In this document: positions 25,217 to 28,710 of the stretch, piece by piece
Layout: each line of letters starts with the position of its first letter
How positions within the stretch are numbered: position 1 is the stretch's first letter
NCBI GenBank assembly: GCA_910578605.1
Contig: CAJTQG010000034.1
Location: 1-28,710, forward strand
DNA length: 28,710 bases
Source of the DNA: an uncultured Lachnospiraceae bacterium
GTDB lineage: Bacteria; Bacillota; Clostridia; Lachnospirales; Lachnospiraceae
Direction of reading: 5' to 3'
Position numbers and translations under genes: made by a program
Notes under the pieces: model-generated
The model's database searches: none
What the model was told of the DNA's origin: nothing
The model's input: only the letters and a program-made list of their open reading frames with translations

Positions 25217-25366
25217 ATGGAAGTAAGAGGCGCATGGGATTTATTTATTCAGACAGGAAGAGTGGAGGCATATTTATACTTAAAGCAAATGGAAAGAGGA
25301 GGAAAATCACCGGATGGACGCAGTGAAGGTGACAGGAATGGTATTATCGGCAATGCCTGTAGGTGA
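25217..25366 (+). CDS. yqzL: YqzL-family small protein
   Basis: A 49-aa ORF beginning MEVRGAWDLFIQTGRVEAYL, with GAGGGAGAAG just upstream. The pattern W-x-LF-x-QTG-x-V-x-AYL-x-K is that of the short YqzL proteins encoded between era and recO in Firmicutes. Their function is unknown. The last 53 bases overlap the start of recO in a different frame, so the C-terminal half (after about residue 30, Gly/Arg/Asp-rich) is constrained by, or a by-product of, the recO reading frame. The overlap suggests translational coupling to recO. Confidence 0.75.
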   Translation: MEVRGAWDLFIQTGRVEAYLYLKQMERGGKSPDGRSEGDRNGIIGNACR

Positions 25367-26066
25367 TTATGATAAGAGATTAGTGATACTCACAAAAGAG
25401 AGAGGAAAAGTAACAGCCTTTGCCAAGGGGGCAAAAAGGACAAAAAGCCGGTTTTTGGCCGGCTCCCGTCCTTTTTCTTTTGGACAATTTATGCTGTATC
25501 CTACAAGAAATGCGTACAATGTGGAGGATATGAAAATCTCTTATTATTTTGATGAGCTTTCGCAAGATGCAGATAATACATATTATGGATTTTATTTTTT
25601 GGAGTTAGCGGACTATTTTACAGTAGAAGGAATTGATGAGACAGAGACATTAAAATTGTTGTATCAGTCATTACGAGCCTTGACTAAGGAACAAATACCA
25701 AATGAATTAGTTCGAACAATTTATGAGCTGCGGATATTAGTGATTCATGGAGAATATCCGGATTTTTTTGGATGCAGCAATTGCGGAACAAAGGACAAGC
25801 TTACAGTTTTTTCTTTAAGGAAGGAAGCTGTTTACTGTAGAGAATGTGAAAATTTGGTTCAAGATAAATTTTATTTTCAGGCTTCGGTTCTCTATACCCT
25901 TCAGTATATTGTATCCTCCAGTATTGAAAAATTATATACGTTTACCCTTACAGAACCAGTGTTAAAAGATGTAAGTTATATTGTGGGTAAGTATCGTCAA
26001 AAAAAAATAGAACGAAAGATAAAGTCTTTGGAAATATTGGAAACTATAATTTTGGCGGAAACTTAA
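25314..26066 (+). CDS. recO: DNA repair protein RecO
   Basis: The 250-aa product has the N-terminal OB-fold (about 1-80, containing VTGMVLSAMPVGDYDKRLVI and KGAKRTKSRFLAG), a helical middle and a zinc finger with Cys154, Cys157, Cys175 and Cys178 (CSNCG ... CREC). RecO works with RecR to load RecA on SSB-coated DNA during gap repair. Length and all four cysteines are normal. AGAGGAGG (25295-25302) lies 11 bases before the ATG, inside yqzL. Position after era is typical. Confidence 0.97.
   Translation: MDAVKVTGMVLSAMPVGDYDKRLVILTKERGKVTAFAKGAKRTKSRFLAGSRPFSFGQFMLYPTRNAYNVEDMKISYYFDELSQDADNTYYGFYFLELADYFTVEGIDETETLKLLYQSLRALTKEQIPNELVRTIYELRILVIHGEYPDFFGCSNCGTKDKLTVFSLRKEAVYCRECENLVQDKFYFQASVLYTLQYIVSSSIEKLYTFTLTEPVLKDVSYIVGKYRQKKIERKIKSLEILETIILAET
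25433..25476 (+). other. Terminator-like hairpin inside recO
   Basis: AAAAAGGAC (25433-25441) and GTCCTTTTT (25468-25476) are perfect complements. They enclose a second inverted repeat, AGCCGG (25446-25451) with CCGGCT (25459-25464), and T-rich sequence (CTTTT) follows. It lies within codons that encode conserved RecO residues, so coincidence is possible. Confidence 0.4.
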
Positions 26067-26072
26067 AAGTAT

Positions 26073-26121
26073 CTTTGTATACAAAGTCAATAAATTCTAT
26101 TGAAAATCATACAAAATCAAT
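26073..26121. promoter_or_regulatory. Palindrome and spaced direct repeats upstream of 26197
   Basis: CTTTGTATACAAAG (26073-26086) is a perfect 14-bp palindrome. Overlapping it, ATACAAAGTCAAT (26079-26091) recurs as ATACAAAATCAAT (26109-26121), 12 of 13 identical and exactly 30 bases apart, the second copy filling the spacer of the promoter at 26100-26128. Operator-like; regulator unknown. Confidence 0.45.
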
Positions 26122-26128
26122 GTATAAT
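26100..26128 (+). promoter_or_regulatory. Promoter of the gene at 26197
   Basis: TTGAAA (26100-26105), a 17-base spacer and consensus TATAAT (26123-26128). The start would be near 26135, about 62 bases before the ATG. Confidence 0.75.
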
Positions 26129-26196
26129 AAGGAAACGTATCTCTTATTATTTAAGGAAGTTATTACTTATGAATTTTGAATTGAGGAGGTTTTGCT

Positions 26197-26913
26197 ATGA
26201 GCAGCCATAAAAAGGGAAGGAGACTTACAAGGGCAGAGCGGCGCAGGAGAGTAATCCGCAATAGAATTATATTTGGATGTTGTTGTTTTGTTGTATTGAT
26301 AGCGATTGCAGTTGGAATTAGTCTGACAGTAAAATCTTGTCGGCAAAAAAAGTCAGAGGCAAAGCTGACATATAAGTCAAGTCAGATACATGTAAAAAAG
26401 GATAAATCGCTTACGTTGGCATATGTGGAGGATTTTTCCAAGGATTATTATAATGAAGCAGAGCTTAAGAAAAACGTAGAAAATGAAATTGCAAGTTTTA
26501 ACAGTAATTCAAAATCCGGTAAAATGGAAATATCCCAGTTTGTTGTAAAGGATGGGAAGGCATATCTTTATTTAAAAGCAGAAACGTTGGATACATACAA
26601 AGAATATTTTGAAAATTATATGTATCAAGGTCAGGAGTGCAAAATGACAATTGGTACTATGGGAGAACTAGAGGAAGATGGCGCAATGCTTTTGGACCAC
26701 TACAAAAATGTAAAGAATGGTAAAGCTGTGGACAAGATAGATTTATCTGATCAAAAATCACTTATGGTTATTTATACTACCCAGGGGGAAGAATTTTCTG
26801 TAGATGGCAATATACTATATGTCAGTGATAAGGTGGAAATGGACGGCAGCATTGCGAAGACAACTGACGGGGAAGACAATTATATTATTTATGAGGAAGA
26901 GGAAGCCTCATAA
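26197..26913 (+). CDS. Membrane-anchored protein of unknown function
   Basis: The 238-aa product has a short, strongly basic cytoplasmic N-terminus (KKGRRLTRAERRRRVIRNR), one membrane helix (about 24-46, containing three consecutive Cys at 28-30), and an extracytoplasmic domain of about 185 residues with mixed alpha/beta pattern ending in an acidic tail (YEEEEAS). The basic-then-hydrophobic order predicts a type II membrane protein facing outward. GAGGAGG (26183-26189) is 7 bases from the ATG. It has its own strong promoter and lies between recO and glyS. I do not recognise a named domain or catalytic motif. Confidence 0.88.
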   Translation: MSSHKKGRRLTRAERRRRVIRNRIIFGCCCFVVLIAIAVGISLTVKSCRQKKSEAKLTYKSSQIHVKKDKSLTLAYVEDFSKDYYNEAELKKNVENEIASFNSNSKSGKMEISQFVVKDGKAYLYLKAETLDTYKEYFENYMYQGQECKMTIGTMGELEEDGAMLLDHYKNVKNGKAVDKIDLSDQKSLMVIYTTQGEEFSVDGNILYVSDKVEMDGSIAKTTDGEDNYIIYEEEEAS

Positions 26914-27015
26914 TTATTATAAGCCGTATTAGGCTATTAAAATAAACGGATAACTATGTATGGATAATATGTAATGGACTATTAGTAGTTTTTATTATAT
27001 TCAGTATAGTGAGAG

Positions 27016-27044
27016 TTGATATAATATGAATGAGAAAATATATG
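27016..27044 (+). promoter_or_regulatory. Candidate glyS promoter
   Basis: TTGATA (27016-27021) and TATATG (27039-27044) are 17 bases apart. A perfect TATAAT also lies at 27020-27025 but has no good -35 partner. The 163-base gap holds no T-box leader: there is no AGGGTGG-type antiterminator and no hairpin with U-tract. Confidence 0.3.
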
Positions 27045-27076
27045 AAGTATGACATTAGAAGGAGAGGTTTTGTAAA

Positions 27077-28465
27077 ATGGAAAAAACAATGGAAAAGATT
27101 GTTGCACTGGCGAAAAGCAGAGGATTTGTATATCCTGGTTCCGAGATTTATGGAGGTCTTGCCAATACATGGGATTATGGTAATCTTGGGGTAGAGTTAA
27201 AGAATAATGTAAAAAAAGCATGGTGGAAAAAATTTATTCAGGAAAATCAATACAATGTAGGTGTGGATTGTGCTATTTTAATGAATCCCCAAACTTGGGT
27301 GGCATCTGGACATTTGGGTGGATTTTCTGATCCACTTATGGATTGTAAAGAATGTCATGAGCGCTTTCGTGCAGATAAGTTGATTGAAGATTATATGGAG
27401 GAAAAAGGTATTACAATAGAAGGCTCTGTGGATGCATGGTCTAAGGAGGAAATGGAGAGCTATGTGAAGGATAATCAAATTTGCTGTCCATCTTGTAAAA
27501 AACAAAATTTTACAGAAATTCGTCAGTTTAATCTTATGTTTAAAACCTTTCAGGGTGTTACGGAAGATGCAAAAAACACAGTGTATTTAAGACCAGAGAC
27601 AGCTCAGGGTATATTTGTCAATTTTAAAAATGTACAGAGAACATCCCGCAAAAAGATACCATTTGGTATTGGTCAAATTGGAAAGTCTTTTAGAAATGAG
27701 ATTACTCCAGGTAATTTCACCTTCCGAACAAGAGAATTTGAACAGATGGAATTAGAATTTTTCTGTGAGCCAGGAACAGATTTAGAGTGGTTCTCCTATT
27801 GGAGAGAATTTTGTATTAACTGGTTAAAGTCACTGGGAATGAAAGAGGAGGAGATGCGTGCTAGAGACCATTCACCGGAGGAATTAAGTTTTTACAGTAA
27901 AGGCACTACAGATATTGAATTTTTGTTCCCATTTGGATGGGGTGAGCTTTGGGGTATTGCCGACCGGACGGATTACGACTTAACACAGCATCAAAATGTT
28001 TCAGGTGAACCTATGGAATATTTTGATGATGAGAAAAAGGAAAAATATGTACCATATGTGATTGAACCATCCTTAGGCGCTGACCGTGTCACATTAGCAT
28101 TTTTATGTTCCGCCTATGATGAGGAGGAACTGGAGGGTGGAGATATGAGAACAGTATTACATTTTCATCCAGCGTTAGCACCGGTAAAAATAGGTGTTCT
28201 GCCTTTATCTAAAAAGTTAAACGAGGGTGCAGAGAAAATATACATGGAATTGAGCAAATACTATAATTGCGAATTTGATGATAGGGGAAATATCGGAAAG
28301 CGTTATAGACGGCAAGATGAAATAGGTACACCATTCTGCATTACCTATGATTTTGATTCACAGGAGGATGGCGCTGTTACTGTACGTGACAGGGATACAA
28401 TGGAGCAAGAAAGAATTAAAATTGAAGATTTAAAGGCATATTTTGATGAAAAAATGGAATTTTAG
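27077..28465 (+). CDS. glyS: Glycyl-tRNA synthetase, single-chain (alpha2) type
   Basis: The 462-aa class II aminoacyl-tRNA synthetase joins glycine to tRNA-Gly. The N-terminus has the typical YPGSEIYGGLANTWDYGNLG block (19-38). A zinc-type CxxC pair is present (Cys90/Cys93 and Cys137/Cys140). Class II motif 2 is FRNEITPGNFTFRTREFEQME (205-225) and motif 3 is EPSLGADR (330-337). The C-terminal anticodon-binding domain runs from about 365. It is the eukaryote/archaea-like homodimeric form, not the GlyQ/GlyS tetramer of Bacillus subtilis. GGAGAGG (27060-27066) precedes the ATG. A terminator follows. Confidence 0.97.
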   Translation: MEKTMEKIVALAKSRGFVYPGSEIYGGLANTWDYGNLGVELKNNVKKAWWKKFIQENQYNVGVDCAILMNPQTWVASGHLGGFSDPLMDCKECHERFRADKLIEDYMEEKGITIEGSVDAWSKEEMESYVKDNQICCPSCKKQNFTEIRQFNLMFKTFQGVTEDAKNTVYLRPETAQGIFVNFKNVQRTSRKKIPFGIGQIGKSFRNEITPGNFTFRTREFEQMELEFFCEPGTDLEWFSYWREFCINWLKSLGMKEEEMRARDHSPEELSFYSKGTTDIEFLFPFGWGELWGIADRTDYDLTQHQNVSGEPMEYFDDEKKEKYVPYVIEPSLGADRVTLAFLCSAYDEEELEGGDMRTVLHFHPALAPVKIGVLPLSKKLNEGAEKIYMELSKYYNCEFDDRGNIGKRYRRQDEIGTPFCITYDFDSQEDGAVTVRDRDTMEQERIKIEDLKAYFDEKMEF

Positions 28466-28548
28466 AGATATTGTTTCTTAAATGTTAAAGTATATGTGAT
28501 GTATATATGGAATATATAATATATAGTATTATAGTATATATGAAAAAT

Positions 28549-28603
28549 AAAAAGCAGTTGTCTTGTAGGCTTTAAAAGCAGTTATATAAGGCAATTGCTT
28601 TTT
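28549..28603 (+). terminator. Terminator after glyS, with two competing 5' arms
   Basis: CAATTGCTTTTT (28592-28603) can pair with AAAAAGCAGTTG (28549-28560, long loop) or, more compactly, its inner part with a second copy AAAAGCAGTT at 28574-28583 (10 bp with one G-U, 9-base loop). The T-run is part of the 3' arm. The bases between the glyS stop and the stem (28466-28548) are an AT-rich stretch with repeated TATATA and no gene; after 28603 I see nothing I can name. Confidence 0.6.
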
Positions 28604-28710
28604 CTTATACAAAGGATTCATACTTTAATAAAAAGCTTTTTAGAATATCTGGGTGATGGTGAATGTATAAACGGAATGAAAATATATAAATTAAAATAAG
28701 AATGTATAAT

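Noticed and set aside
26914..27076. T-box leader expected before glyS
   Set aside because: The gap is only 163 bases and has no AGGGTGG-type T-box sequence, specifier-like stem or terminator with U-tract.
1..28710. Mobile element or phage origin for the window
   Set aside because: No transposase, integrase, flanking inverted repeats or tRNA-associated attachment site is seen, and all genes share strand and similar codon use.

Overview
The window looks like chromosomal DNA of an AT-rich, low-GC Gram-positive anaerobe, most probably a Lachnospiraceae/Clostridium cluster XIVa gut or rumen bacterium. The reasons are strong AGGAGG ribosome-binding sites, TTGACA/TATAAT promoters, Gram-positive lipoprotein signals (LTGC), a single-chain glycyl-tRNA synthetase, and the order M16C peptidase - era - yqzL - recO - glyS. 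All real genes are on the + strand. I see no rRNA, tRNA, CRISPR array, insertion sequence or prophage gene.

1-1064: a monocistronic unit with promoter and terminator. It encodes a secreted, C-terminally membrane-anchored beta-rich protein.

1173-14608: one long probable operon of eight genes, from a TTGACT-17-TATAAT promoter to a strong terminator. In order it encodes a 1029-aa secreted solute-binding protein with two CBM-like modules; two sugar ABC permeases; an NHL/TPR/YIP1 membrane protein; a secreted DUF5696 protein that I suspect is a glycosidase-like TIM barrel; a second pair of sugar ABC permeases, the first with long charged tails; and a lipoprotein solute-binding protein. A paralogous lipoprotein solute-binding protein (14819-16300) follows as its own promoter-terminator unit, then a cytoplasmic GH36 alpha-galactosidase-type enzyme. 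No ABC ATPase is present, so both importers would need an ATPase encoded elsewhere (MsmX/MsmK type). This is the accessory, least-understood part of the window. It looks like a glycan capture, processing and import locus with an unusual surface component.

18831-20883: two G3E (CobW/COG0523) P-loop proteins in tandem. One has a CxCC motif and a repeat-expanded His/Cys-rich metal-binding segment. The other is a fusion with the C-terminal domain of TIGR03943/DUF1980 proteins. Metal (probably zinc) handling is likely.

21119-28465: housekeeping genes. An M16C zinc metallopeptidase, Era, a short YqzL protein overlapping RecO, RecO, a membrane-anchored protein of unknown function behind a strong promoter with operator-like repeats, and GlyRS. 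The last ~245 bases hold an AT-rich stretch, the glyS terminator and nothing else I can call.
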